Source: Candidatus Eiseniibacteriota bacterium
GTDB lineage: Bacteria; Eisenbacteria; RBG-16-71-46
Length of the DNA stretch: 12,012 nt
NCBI GenBank assembly: GCA_005893365.1
Contig: VBPB01000109.1
Location: 1-12,012, forward strand
Direction of reading: 5' to 3'
A program made the translations under genes and the position numbers. Below the pieces are notes generated by a model. That model did no database searches and was not told the origin of the DNA. It worked only from the letters and a program-made list of their open reading frames with translations. The stretch's first letter is position 1. The number at the start of each line of letters is the position of its first letter. Positions 1 to 6,386 of this stretch are shown one piece after another.

Positions 1-64
1 CCAGGATGGCGCAGAGGAGCAGCACCAGCGCCCAGCGGCTGGGACGGAACGTGCGCGGCCGCAT
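1..64 (-). CDS. mltG: N-terminal start of probable endolytic transglycosylase MltG (partial)
   Basis: An ATG at 64-62 overlaps the ruvX stop by one base (TGATG) and stays open to the window edge. Only about 21 residues are visible: a basic start (MRPRTFRPSR) followed by a hydrophobic run (WALVLLLCAIL). This looks like a cytoplasmic Arg-rich tail leading into a membrane anchor. MltG is a single-pass inner-membrane enzyme that cleaves nascent peptidoglycan glycan strands, and its gene often sits directly downstream of ruvX. The call rests on the anchor-like start and that gene order. No catalytic part is in the window, so any other membrane-anchored protein remains possible. Confidence 0.5.
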   Translation of the reverse strand, partial: MRPRTFRPSRWALVLLLCAIL

Positions 65-933
65 CAGGGCGGGCCCTCGCCCGAGACCGCCAGGCGCCGG
101 AGGTACGACTCGAGCAGGGCCACCGCGGCCCCGGCGTCCACGCGGCCCTTGGCGTGGCCCACGCGCACCCCGCCCTCGTGCAGGCGCCGCTGGCTCAGGG
201 CCGAGGTGAGCCGCTCGTCGTAGAGGTCCACGCGCAGGCCCAGGCGCTCGCGGAGGGCGGCGGCGAAGCTCTCGGCCGCCAGGGCCGCCTCGCCCCGCTC
301 GCCCGACATCCGGAGCGGCAGCCCCACCACCAGGCGCTCGGCCTCGCACTCGGCCGCGACGGCGGCCACCTGGGCGAGCGCGTCGGCGCGGCCGCGCACC
401 GTGAGCGTCGGCAGGGCGGTGGGGATGGTGCCGGTCGGATCGCTCACGGCGAGCCCGATGCGGCGCTCGCCCCAGTCCACGGCCAGGATCCGCACGATGG
501 CGGGATCTAGCCTGCCTGTACGGGCGCCGGACGCCGCTTGAGCAGGCACCTGATCCATGCACGCCCGCATGATGTAGATGCCGCGTCCGCGCAGGTCCAT
601 GAGGTGCTCGGTCGAGGTCACGTTGCCGTTCACCGACTTGAGGTCGAATCCCTTCCCCAGGTCGTGTACGACGATCTCGAGGGCCTCCGGTCGCACGCGG
701 AACTCGATGTCCACGAGTTTGGACGCATCGCGACCGTGCCCGTGCTGGATGGCGTTGGTCCCCGCCTCGATGACCGACATGGTGATCTGCGAGCTGGCGT
801 CCGCGTCGAACTCGAGCCGGTCACACAATGAGGCGGTGAAGCTGTCGAGCAGGCCGAGCAGTTCCAGCCGGCTCGGCAGCCGCAGGAAGATGGACTCGGT
901 TCGGGCGTTGGGATCGGGCATAGGGTCGGTCAT
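64..933 (-). CDS. ruvX: RsbW-like ATPase fused in frame to Holliday junction resolvase RuvX
   Basis: This is one 289-codon frame. Residues 1-129 are an RsbW/SpoIIAB-type HATPase domain: N-box Glu56 to Asn60, G1 box DLGKGFD at 91-97, and G2 box RGRGIYIM at 115-122. Such proteins are anti-sigma or serine kinases in partner-switch regulation. Residues 147-289 are a complete RuvX/YqgF of about 143 residues, starting at a GTG at 495. RuvX is an RNase H-fold nuclease for Holliday junctions or pre-16S rRNA. Its acidic residues are Asp7, Glu94 (DER) and Asp120 (VDAG), numbered from that GTG. The ATPase start overlaps the rluD stop as ATGA. The ATPase domain lacks its last strand. Residues 130-146 read as nonsense linker, whereas another frame of the same bases gives an RsbW-like tail and stop. 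I infer that two formerly separate genes were joined by a deletion or assembly error. RuvX alone (495-64) may still be translated from the GTG. Confidence 0.85.
   Translation of the reverse strand: MTDPMPDPNARTESIFLRLPSRLELLGLLDSFTASLCDRLEFDADASSQITMSVIEAGTNAIQHGHGRDASKLVDIEFRVRPEALEIVVHDLGKGFDLKSVNGNVTSTEHLMDLRGRGIYIMRACMDQVPAQAASGARTGRLDPAIVRILAVDWGERRIGLAVSDPTGTIPTALPTLTVRGRADALAQVAAVAAECEAERLVVGLPLRMSGERGEAALAAESFAAALRERLGLRVDLYDERLTSALSQRRLHEGGVRVGHAKGRVDAGAAVALLESYLRRLAVSGEGPP
507..551 (-). pseudogene. out-of-frame remnant of the RsbW-like protein's C-terminus
   Basis: Reading the minus strand from 551 in the frame one base off the fused ORF gives RCLLKRRPAPVQAG and then TAG at 509-507. 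A basic RxLLKRR ending followed closely by a stop is the usual end of RsbW-type ATPases. The TAG lies 11 bases before the ruvX GTG, which is normal operon spacing. This suggests the ancestral gene ended here and that bases just upstream (around 549-560) have been lost, shifting the frame. Confidence 0.6.
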
Positions 934-1913
934 CGCGCGCCGCGCGCGCGCTGTGCGCGGAGCAGGTCCAAGGCTTGTCCGAGATCCTCGGGCAGCGGCG
1001 AGCTGAACGTGAGGCGGGTCCCGCTCACCGGATGCGTGAGTTCCAGCGCGGCGGCATGGAGCGCCTGACGCGGCAGGGCGTCCAGGAGTTCCCCCGCCAA
1101 CCTACGCTCCGACTCCCGGAGGCTCAACTGCTTTTTCCCCCGACCGCCGTACACGGGATCGCCGACGATCGGGTGTCCCAGGTGCGCCAGATGGACCCGG
1201 ATCTGATGGGTGCGGCCGGTGTCGAGCTCGACCTCGAGCCGGGCGGCGAGGCCCAACCGCTCGACGACGCGCCAGCGCGTGCGGGCGGGCTTGCCGCCGC
1301 GGGTCAGCACCGCCATGCGCTTGCGGTCCTTGGGATGGCGGCCCATGGCGGTCTCGACCAGGCCGCCGGCGAGGCGCGGCTCGCCCCAGACGATGGCCAC
1401 GTACGTGCGCTTCACCTCCCGGGCGCGCAGGGCGGCGACCAGCGCCCGATGGGCCCGCTCACTCCGCGCCACCACCATCAGCCCCGAGGTGTCCTTGTCG
1501 AGACGGTGCACGATGCCCGGGCGGGTCGCCCCGCCGACCGACGCGATCTCGGGATAGCGGTGGAGCAGCGCGTGGACCAGCGTCCCGCGCGCGACGCCGG
1601 CGCCGGGATGGACCACGACCCCGGCGGGTTTGTCGAGCACCACCAGGTCTGAGTCCTCGTGGACGACGGTGAGCGGCAGCGCCTCGGCGACCAGGACGAG
1701 CGGCTCGGGCTCCGGGATCTCGACCCGCACGCGGTCCCCCGCGTGCACCCGCTGCGCGGCACGCGCGGCCCCGCCGTTCACCGACACGTGGCCGGTGCGG
1801 ATCAGCCCCTGGAGGCGGCTACGCGACAGGTCCGTCTGCGCCGCGGCCAGGAAGCGGTCCAGCCGCTCCCCGCTGCGGGGAGACGGGACCGAGAGGTCCA
1901 GCACCCGAGTCAT
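930..1913 (-). CDS. rluD: RluD-family 23S rRNA pseudouridine synthase
   Basis: This 327-residue protein has the RluA/RluD layout. An N-terminal S4 RNA-binding domain spans about residues 15-64 (GERLDRFL, GHVSVNG). The catalytic pseudouridine synthase domain follows. The signature HRLDKDTSG at 136-144 contains the nucleophilic Asp139, with further family motifs GRTHQIRVHL and GDPVYGG. It isomerises uridines in 23S rRNA, probably in the helix 69 region if it is a true RluD. Paralogues RluA and RluC cannot be excluded from sequence alone. The ATG at 1913 was chosen because the S4 domain begins about 15 residues later and AGGAG lies just before it, although only one base away. The start lies inside the lspA reading frame (95-base overlap), and the stop overlaps the next start as ATGA. 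Confidence 0.9.
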   Translation of the reverse strand: MTRVLDLSVPSPRSGERLDRFLAAAQTDLSRSRLQGLIRTGHVSVNGGAARAAQRVHAGDRVRVEIPEPEPLVLVAEALPLTVVHEDSDLVVLDKPAGVVVHPGAGVARGTLVHALLHRYPEIASVGGATRPGIVHRLDKDTSGLMVVARSERAHRALVAALRAREVKRTYVAIVWGEPRLAGGLVETAMGRHPKDRKRMAVLTRGGKPARTRWRVVERLGLAARLEVELDTGRTHQIRVHLAHLGHPIVGDPVYGGRGKKQLSLRESERRLAGELLDALPRQALHAAALELTHPVSGTRLTFSSPLPEDLGQALDLLRAQRARGAR

Positions 1914-2451
1914 GCTCCTGGGTCCCCGAGGTGGCCGGCGGCACGCCCGAGGGGCCGGCTGTCCCGGCCCCGGCCGCCTCGGTGGGCGAGGCGGAGTCGT
2001 GGCGCGGCCAGGTGAGCGCGAACAGCACCACGCCGATCGACACCGCCGAGTCGGCCACGTTGAAGACCGGCCAGCGCCACTGGCGCCAGCCGATCTCGAT
2101 GAAGTCCACGACCTCGCCGCTGGTGACGCGGTCGAGCAGGTTGCCGACCGCACCGCCCAGGATGAGCGCCAGCGCCAGGCGCCGTCCGCCGCCCTGCACG
2201 CGCCGGCGCAGGAACAGGGTGAGGATGGCGGCGATGGCGGCGAGCGAGAACAGGTAGTAGGGGAACGGCAGGCCGGCGCCGATGCCGAAGGCGACCCCCG
2301 AGTTGCGCGCGTAGGTGAAGCGCACCAGATCGCCGACCACCGGCATCGGCGGGGCGTTCTCCAAGACGCGCGTCGCCCAGCGCTTGGTCCAGAAATCGAG
2401 GGCCACGACCCCCGCGGCGACGGTGAACAGGAGGCCGAGCGGGCGCTTCAT
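1819..2451 (-). CDS. lspA: lipoprotein signal peptidase (signal peptidase II)
   Basis: LspA is the inner-membrane aspartyl protease that removes the signal peptide from prolipoproteins after lipid attachment. Four hydrophobic segments are visible, at about residues 4-20, 64-82, 92-106 and 131-147 from the ATG at 2451. The catalytic pair is Asp107 (GNLLDR) and Asp134 (FNVADS), and the conserved YARNSGVAFG precedes them. The domain normally ends near residue 150-160. Here a Gly/Ala/Pro-rich tail of about 55 residues continues to a TAG at 1819, running 95 bases into rluD in another frame. An in-frame GTG at 2499 would add 16 polar residues. I prefer 2451 because MKRPLGLL fits the family start. 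The downstream lipoprotein gene at 5618 is a plausible client. Confidence 0.92.
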   Translation of the reverse strand: MKRPLGLLFTVAAGVVALDFWTKRWATRVLENAPPMPVVGDLVRFTYARNSGVAFGIGAGLPFPYYLFSLAAIAAILTLFLRRRVQGGGRRLALALILGGAVGNLLDRVTSGEVVDFIEIGWRQWRWPVFNVADSAVSIGVVLFALTWPRHDSASPTEAAGAGTAGPSGVPPATSGTQEHDSGAGPLGPVSPQRGAAGPLPGRGADGPVA

Positions 2452-2493
2452 GGACGAGGCCCCCGTCGTCCGGCGGGGGCGCACGGCCTCGTC
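2452..2493 (-). other. nested inverted repeat between dksA-like gene and lspA
   Basis: Two stems nest in the 64-base gap. The outer arms are GACGAGGC (2453-2460) and GCCTCGTC (2486-2493). The inner arms are GCCCCCG (2459-2465) and CGGGGGC (2474-2480) around an 8-base loop; the two stems share two bases, so they cannot both form fully. The structure ends right at the lspA ATG and has no T-run. It could limit lspA translation or separate message segments. This is structure only; a regulatory role is not shown. Confidence 0.35.
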
Positions 2494-2515
2494 GTCCACG
2501 GGTGCCGCGGGAAGG

Positions 2516-3319
2516 TCACGCGTTGCCCCGGGCGACCCGCTCCTCTTTCTCCTTGCACGGCAGGCAGAGTCGCGCGGTCGGCATCGCCTCGAGCCGGGCC
2601 CGGCTGATCGGGTTCTCGCACGACTCGCACACGCCGTACTCGCCGCGCGCCATCCGGCGCAGCGCCTCGTTGATCTCGAGCAGGATGCGCCCCTCGGCCG
2701 AGGCGAGCTGGAACGCCTTCTCGCGCTCCATCGCGTCGGTGCCCACGTCGGCCATGTGGAACGAGTAGCCCGAGAGGTCGCCGGCGCTGTCGCGCGGGTT
2801 GACCTTGAGCACCGTCGCCTCGTAGTGCCCCATCTCCTTGAGCACGCGGCCCCGCTCTTCGAGCAACCGCTGCTCGAACTCGCGGAAGTCCGCGGCGGTC
2901 ACGCCGCGTCCGGTACCGTCCACCCCGTCGTCCTTGCGGTTCTTGGGGACGGGTCGCACCGGCTTCGGCAGCGGCAGCGGCCGGGCGGGCTTGTGCGTCG
3001 CCTTCGAGATGGACTCGGGCGGCAGCACCCCGAGCGGACGCACCACGGCCGGCGGCCGCGGCGCCCCCTTGCCCTTGCCGGTGGCGACCGGCGCCTTGGC
3101 CGGGACGGCCTTGACGAGCGGCTTGGTGGCGGTCTTCGCGACCGGGCGCGCGGCCGCCGCCTTCGGCTTGGGGACAGCGCCCTTCGACGCCTTCGCCTTG
3201 TGCGCCGGGTGGTGCGCCGGGTTGTGCGTCGGGTGGTGCGCCGAGCTGTGCGCCGAAGCGGGGCGTGCGGTCTTCTTCGCCGCGGGCCGGCTGCGTGGGG
3301 CATTGCGCTGGGTGGCCAT
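2516..3319 (-). CDS. DksA/TraR-family zinc-finger protein with histone-H1-like N-terminal tail
   Basis: Residues 1-130 are a low-complexity tail rich in Lys, Ala, Pro and Arg, as in histone H1 or bacterial Hc1-like proteins. It includes five tandem His-ending tetrapeptides at 21-40. Residues 140-267 are a DksA/TraR/YteA domain: a coiled-coil helix (FREFEQRLLEERGRVL), an acidic tip-like segment (DVGTDAMERE), and a C4 zinc finger of Cys231, Cys234, Cys252 and Cys255. Family members bind RNA polymerase through the secondary channel, often with ppGpp. The tail suggests added nucleic-acid binding. The gene starts 14 bases after the phosphorylase stop with a GGAGG five bases before the ATG. Tail length is unusual, as DksA is about 150 residues. 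Its exact role (DksA, YteA-like or other) is uncertain. Confidence 0.85.
   Translation of the reverse strand: MATQRNAPRSRPAAKKTARPASAHSSAHHPTHNPAHHPAHKAKASKGAVPKPKAAAARPVAKTATKPLVKAVPAKAPVATGKGKGAPRPPAVVRPLGVLPPESISKATHKPARPLPLPKPVRPVPKNRKDDGVDGTGRGVTAADFREFEQRLLEERGRVLKEMGHYEATVLKVNPRDSAGDLSGYSFHMADVGTDAMEREKAFQLASAEGRILLEINEALRRMARGEYGVCESCENPISRARLEAMPTARLCLPCKEKEERVARGNA
3200..3259. repeat. five tandem 12-bp repeats inside the DksA-like gene
   Basis: Five consecutive units of the form GTGCGCCGGGTG begin at 3200, 3212, 3224, 3236 and 3248, with a few substitutions in each. On the coding strand each unit gives a tetrapeptide ending in His: ASAH, SSAH, HPTH, NPAH, HPAH. The period is a multiple of three, so copy-number change would keep the frame. 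Confidence 0.85.
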
Positions 3320-3333
3320 GAGGTCCTCCGTTC

Positions 3334-4200
3334 CTATCGGTTTTCGGCGGTGACAAGCCGGTCTTCAGTCGCTTCTTCGAGACGCCGCACCACCTCGGTC
3401 ATGAGACGGACCAGGACCGGGGCCAGGCGGCCCGCCACCGCGAGGATCTCGGGGATGCTGGCGGGCTCGAGGGCGTCGGGCAGACAGCTATCGGTGACGA
3501 CGTTGAACGCGAGCACGCGCTGGCCCCCGTGCACCGCGACGATGTCCTCGGGGACCAGCGACATCCCCACCACGTCCGCGCCGATGCGGCGCAGGAAACG
3601 GTACTCGGCCGCGGTCTCGAGGTTCGGTCCGGCCACGGCGACGAACACCGCGCGCTGGAGCGGGATGCCGAGTCCGAGGGCGGCGCGCTCGGCGAGCGCG
3701 ATGAGCGGGCGGGCGTAGGGCTCGCTCATGTCCGGGAAGCGCGGGCCCAGGCTGTCGTCGTTCTCGCCGATGAGCGGGTTGTCGCCCATCAGGTTGATGT
3801 GGTCGGTGGTCACGAGCAGCGTGCCGGCCGGCATGTCGGGGTTCATGCCCCCGCACGCGTTGGTGATGATGAGCGTCCGGCAGCCGAGCGCCTTGAGCAC
3901 CCGCACCGGGAAGCCCACCTGCTGCATGCTGTAGCCTTCGTAGTAGTGGACGCGGCCCTTCATGACCGCGACCGGACGGCCGGCCAGGCGGCCCAGGTGC
4001 AGCTCGCCGGCGTGGCTCTCGACCGTCGAGACCGGGAAGTGCGGGATGTCGCGGTAGGACACGACGGTCTCGCCCTCGAGCGCGTCGGCGAAGTCGCCGA
4101 GCCCGGTGCCGAGGATGATGCCGACCTCGGGACGCACCGGGCTCAGGGCCCGCACGTACGCGGCCGCCTCCTCGATCCGTGCCTTCAACTCACCCGCCAT
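3334..4200 (-). CDS. trimeric-type purine nucleoside phosphorylase
   Basis: This 288-residue protein cleaves purine nucleosides with phosphate to free base and ribose-1-phosphate (salvage, cytosol). It matches the PNP/MTAP family throughout. Phosphate-loop GTGLGDF is at 31-37. KGRVHYYEGY at 81-90 contains the Arg83/His85 pair corresponding to human Arg84/His86. AGPNLETAAEYR has Glu195 (human Glu201), and VGMS at 211-214 corresponds to human Met219/Ser220. At the human Asn243 position this protein has Asp237 (VVTDSC). Asp there favours 6-aminopurines (adenosine, or methylthioadenosine in MTAP), so the substrate may not be the usual inosine or guanosine. The ATG at 4200 is preceded by GGAGGG and overlaps the upstream DUF167 gene by 11 bases. 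Confidence 0.92.
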   Translation of the reverse strand: MAGELKARIEEAAAYVRALSPVRPEVGIILGTGLGDFADALEGETVVSYRDIPHFPVSTVESHAGELHLGRLAGRPVAVMKGRVHYYEGYSMQQVGFPVRVLKALGCRTLIITNACGGMNPDMPAGTLLVTTDHINLMGDNPLIGENDDSLGPRFPDMSEPYARPLIALAERAALGLGIPLQRAVFVAVAGPNLETAAEYRFLRRIGADVVGMSLVPEDIVAVHGGQRVLAFNVVTDSCLPDALEPASIPEILAVAGRLAPVLVRLMTEVVRRLEEATEDRLVTAENR

Positions 4201-4489
4201 CCGGTCCCTCCGCGGCGGCGATCGCCGCCGTGATGCGCGACCTGAGGGTCGCCTCGTCCAGTCCGTCCACCTCGACCACCTTGGCGCGCGAGGCCGCGCC
4301 CCGCACCACCCGCACCGCCCCGGCCGCCACCCCCGCCGCCTGCGCCAGCAGCCGGGTCACCGCGCGGTTCGCCCGTCCGTCCTCGGGCGGCTCCTTCACC
4401 GCCACCTTGAGCGCACCGTCGGCCATCCAGCCCGTCAGGGCCGAGCCGGCGGCCCCCGGCCGCACCCGCACCGGCAGGCGGGCCGTCAC
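4190..4489 (-). CDS. yggU: YggU/DUF167 family protein
   Basis: A 99-residue protein of the DUF167 family, whose biochemical role is unknown. The family pattern is clear: a first strand VRVRPGA, then the conserved KVAVKEPPEDGRANRAV segment, and later VVRGAASRAKVVEVDG (the SRxK motif). Length is typical, about 95-110 residues. It starts with GTG at 4489, overlapping the yggT stop as GTGA, so it is probably translated by coupling. The yggS-yggT-yggU order is common in bacteria, which supports the call but gives no function. Confidence 0.85.
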   Translation of the reverse strand: MTARLPVRVRPGAAGSALTGWMADGALKVAVKEPPEDGRANRAVTRLLAQAAGVAAGAVRVVRGAASRAKVVEVDGLDEATLRSRITAAIAAAEGPDGG

Positions 4490-4785
4490 CCCATGCGCAG
4501 CGCCATGCCGCGCAGGGTATTCACCAGGAACATCTGCAGGAACCAGATCGCCAGCATGGCGATGAACGGCGCGAAATCGATGCCCGACATGACGGTCGGG
4601 AACAGTTTGCGGATCGGGTCGCAGACCAGGCTCGAGATCCGGTCGAGCATCATGACGATCGGATTGCTCGGGTCGGGCCGCACCCAGCTCAGCAACGCGT
4701 TGATGAGAATCACCAGCAGCAGCATCTGCAGCGCCACGTTGAGGACCGAAGCCGCGGCGTCCAGCAGATTGCCGATCACGAACAT
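4486..4785 (-). CDS. yggT: YggT family integral membrane protein
   Basis: A 99-residue membrane protein with two hydrophobic segments, at about residues 3-33 and 70-90. Between them lies the family's conserved loop: SWVRPDPSNPIV, DRISSLVCDPIRKLFP and then GIDFAPFIAML. YggT proteins are often encoded between yggS and yggU or division genes and have been linked to envelope and osmotic functions; the mechanism is unknown. The ATG at 4785 is preceded by GGAGGG at a suitable distance, 18 bases after the yggS stop. Confidence 0.88.
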   Translation of the reverse strand: MFVIGNLLDAAASVLNVALQMLLLVILINALLSWVRPDPSNPIVMMLDRISSLVCDPIRKLFPTVMSGIDFAPFIAMLAIWFLQMFLVNTLRGMALRMG

Positions 4786-4803
4786 CGCCCGTCCCTCCCT
4801 GGA

Positions 4804-5502
4804 CTACGGGCGGCCGCCGAAGAGCGCCGTCCCCACCCGGACCAGTGTCGCGCCTTCTTCGACGGCGACCTCGAAGTCGCTGCTCATGCCCATCGACAGC
4901 TCGGGGAGCGCCCGTCCCAGCGCCGGCCCGGCCCGGTCGCGCAGTCCCCGCAGCCTCGCGAACGCCGGCCGCGCCTCCTCGGCGCGGGCCACCTTGGCGC
5001 CCACCGTCATCAGCCCCTCGAGCGTGAGGCCGGGCAACCCGGCCGCGCGCTCGAGCAAGCCCATGAGCGCCTCCGGCGCCACGCCGAACTTGGACGCCTC
5101 GCCGCTCACGTTCACTTCGACCAGCACCGGCATCCGCCGCCCCGCCTCCACCGCGCGACGCGACAGCGCCTCCGCCAACTCCACCGAATCCAGCGCGTGG
5201 ACCCGGTCGAACAACGCCACCGCCCGGGCCACCTTGTTACGCTGCAGATGGCCGATCAGATGCCATCGCGCCGCCGCGCGCCCCAGGGCCGCGACGTGCG
5301 CGTCCGCCTCCTGCACCCGGTTCTCACCGAGGTCGGTGAGCCCCAGGCCCAGCGCCTGGCCGATGATCGCGGGCGGCACGGTCTTGACCACGCCGACCAG
5401 GACCACCTGGCCCGCATCCCGCCCGGAACGCGCCGCGGCCCCCGCGATCCGCTCCCGGACCTCGTCCAGATTGCTCCGAATTCCGGTCGGGCCGGGTTTC
5501 AC
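4804..5502 (-). CDS. yggS: pyridoxal phosphate homeostasis protein YggS (PLPBP)
   Basis: YggS/PLPBP is a cytosolic, single-domain TIM-barrel protein that binds PLP and buffers its level without known catalysis. The PLP lysine is Lys40 in VGVVKTVPP. Family motifs follow: LGENRVQEA, WHLIGHLQRNK, VEVNVSGEASKFG, LEGLMTVG and the phosphate-binding LSMGMSSDFEVA near the C-terminus. I chose the GTG at 5502 (232 residues, the usual family size). An in-frame TTG at 5541 would add 13 unlike residues and lies within the predicted -35 hexamer. No Shine-Dalgarno precedes 5502, and the promoter places the transcript start only a few bases upstream, so translation is probably near-leaderless. It is the first gene of the long minus-strand operon. 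Confidence 0.92.
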   Translation of the reverse strand: MKPGPTGIRSNLDEVRERIAGAAARSGRDAGQVVLVGVVKTVPPAIIGQALGLGLTDLGENRVQEADAHVAALGRAAARWHLIGHLQRNKVARAVALFDRVHALDSVELAEALSRRAVEAGRRMPVLVEVNVSGEASKFGVAPEALMGLLERAAGLPGLTLEGLMTVGAKVARAEEARPAFARLRGLRDRAGPALGRALPELSMGMSSDFEVAVEEGATLVRVGTALFGGRP

Positions 5503-5512
5503 GGGACGCGAG

Positions 5513-5541
5513 AGGGTAGTCGGGCACCCGGGGGGGCGCAA
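5513..5541 (-). promoter_or_regulatory. predicted sigma70-type promoter of the yggS operon
   Basis: On the minus strand, TTGCGC (5541-5536) and TACCCT (5518-5513) are separated by exactly 17 bases. The -10 ends 10 bases before the GTG start of yggS. The same -35 with TACGCT at the same spacing precedes ssb, which supports both. Each hexamer is a moderate match to the consensus. Confidence 0.5.
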
Positions 5542-5545
5542 GCGG

Positions 5546-5612
5546 AAAAACAGCGGGAAAACGGCCCGGGGCGCGCCCTGCCAACGCCGGATGGCGCAAC
5601 GGCGAACGCCGT
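5546..5612 (-). terminator. possible terminator region after the lipoprotein gene
   Basis: Six bases past the stop, the minus strand holds the perfect inverted repeat ACGGCG-TT-CGCCGT (5612-5599). Further on come G+C-rich sequence and two T-runs, TTTT (5561-5558) and TTTTT (5550-5546). The T-runs do not directly follow a clean stem, so the call is weak. Confidence 0.25.
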
Positions 5613-5617
5613 GCGGC

Positions 5618-6361
5618 TCACAGTAACATGACCGGGACTTCGAGCTCGGCGTGGCCGGACCACGCGGCGTGCAGATGCCCCGCCGCCTCGCAGTCGCCGC
5701 ACGAGGTCTCGGTCTCGACCAGCACCTTCGCCCGGCCCGGCTCGAGCGATGCCAGCGAGCCGCTGGCGAAGAGCCAACGGCCCTGGCCGAGCTCGCTGGC
5801 GTAGACCGTGCTCCCGGCGCCGACGAGCGAGACGCGGTACCAGACGCCGTCGGCCGGCGGCAGCATGACCACGACCAGCTCGTCGCGGCGCAGCAGCGCC
5901 TGGTTCGGCGCCGGCTGGGTGACCACCGGGAACGGCGCCAGCTTCACGCGCGCGTCGGTGTCCGGGACCGATGCCCCGCCGCGGTTGGCGAGCGTCGCCC
6001 AGGGATCGTCGTGGGCCTGGGCGCCCGCGGCCGGATCGTCGCGGCCCAGCAGGTAGCTCACGCCGCCGTGGCCCCCCGTGAGCCGCCGCATCGGCCGGCC
6101 ATCGAGCGAGACCTCGCCGGCGTCGAGCCCCGGGCCCCGTCCGTCGCGCCGGTAATCGACGCGCAGCGACTGGTCGAAGACGCGCAGCGCCCCGCGCGTG
6201 TCGGCCAGCTCGGCGCTGCGGCGCAGGCTCAACTCGACGACGATGACCGAGTCCGCGGCCCCGCGCGGGCTGGCCGGCGCGGTGACCCCTTGCGGGGTCG
6301 CGAGCGGTGCGGCCGCGCACCCGGACACCAGCAGCAGGACCAGGAGCGTGAGTCCCTTCAT
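5618..6361 (-). CDS. putative lipoprotein of unknown function
   Basis: This 247-residue protein begins MKGLTLLVLLLVSGC, a short lipoprotein signal peptide with lipobox LVSGC, so Cys15 should be lipidated after LspA cleavage. No family is recognised. The body looks like mostly beta-strand secreted sequence and has one CxxC pair (TSCGDC) about 30 residues from the C-terminus. The ATG at 6361 was chosen because it alone gives the signal peptide; the frame extends upstream only through the tmRNA gene. Its start is 25 bases past the tmRNA 3' end, with no clear Shine-Dalgarno. An ATG six bases upstream opens a two-codon frame (ATG GCA TGA) that overlaps this start. It may be expressed by readthrough from the ssrA or ssb transcript. 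Confidence 0.7.
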   Translation of the reverse strand: MKGLTLLVLLLVSGCAAAPLATPQGVTAPASPRGAADSVIVVELSLRRSAELADTRGALRVFDQSLRVDYRRDGRGPGLDAGEVSLDGRPMRRLTGGHGGVSYLLGRDDPAAGAQAHDDPWATLANRGGASVPDTDARVKLAPFPVVTQPAPNQALLRRDELVVVMLPPADGVWYRVSLVGAGSTVYASELGQGRWLFASGSLASLEPGRAKVLVETETSCGDCEAAGHLHAAWSGHAELEVPVMLL

Positions 6362-6386
6362 GCCATGGTGAGATCGAAAAAGAAGA

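Noticed and set aside
930..2153. longer rluD start at 2153
   Set aside because: The added 80 residues are Arg/Ser/Pro-rich and lie wholly within lspA. The family alignment starts near 1913.
3200..3259. short regular repeats considered as a CRISPR array
   Set aside because: The units are 12 bases with no spacers and lie inside a coding frame.
2315..3718. 467-codon plus-strand open frame
   Set aside because: It is antisense to lspA, the DksA-like gene and the phosphorylase. Its Arg-rich runs are the complement of the 12-bp repeats.
4106..5626. 506-codon plus-strand open frame
   Set aside because: It spans four convincing minus-strand genes in antisense and gives Ser/Arg/Pro-rich nonsense.
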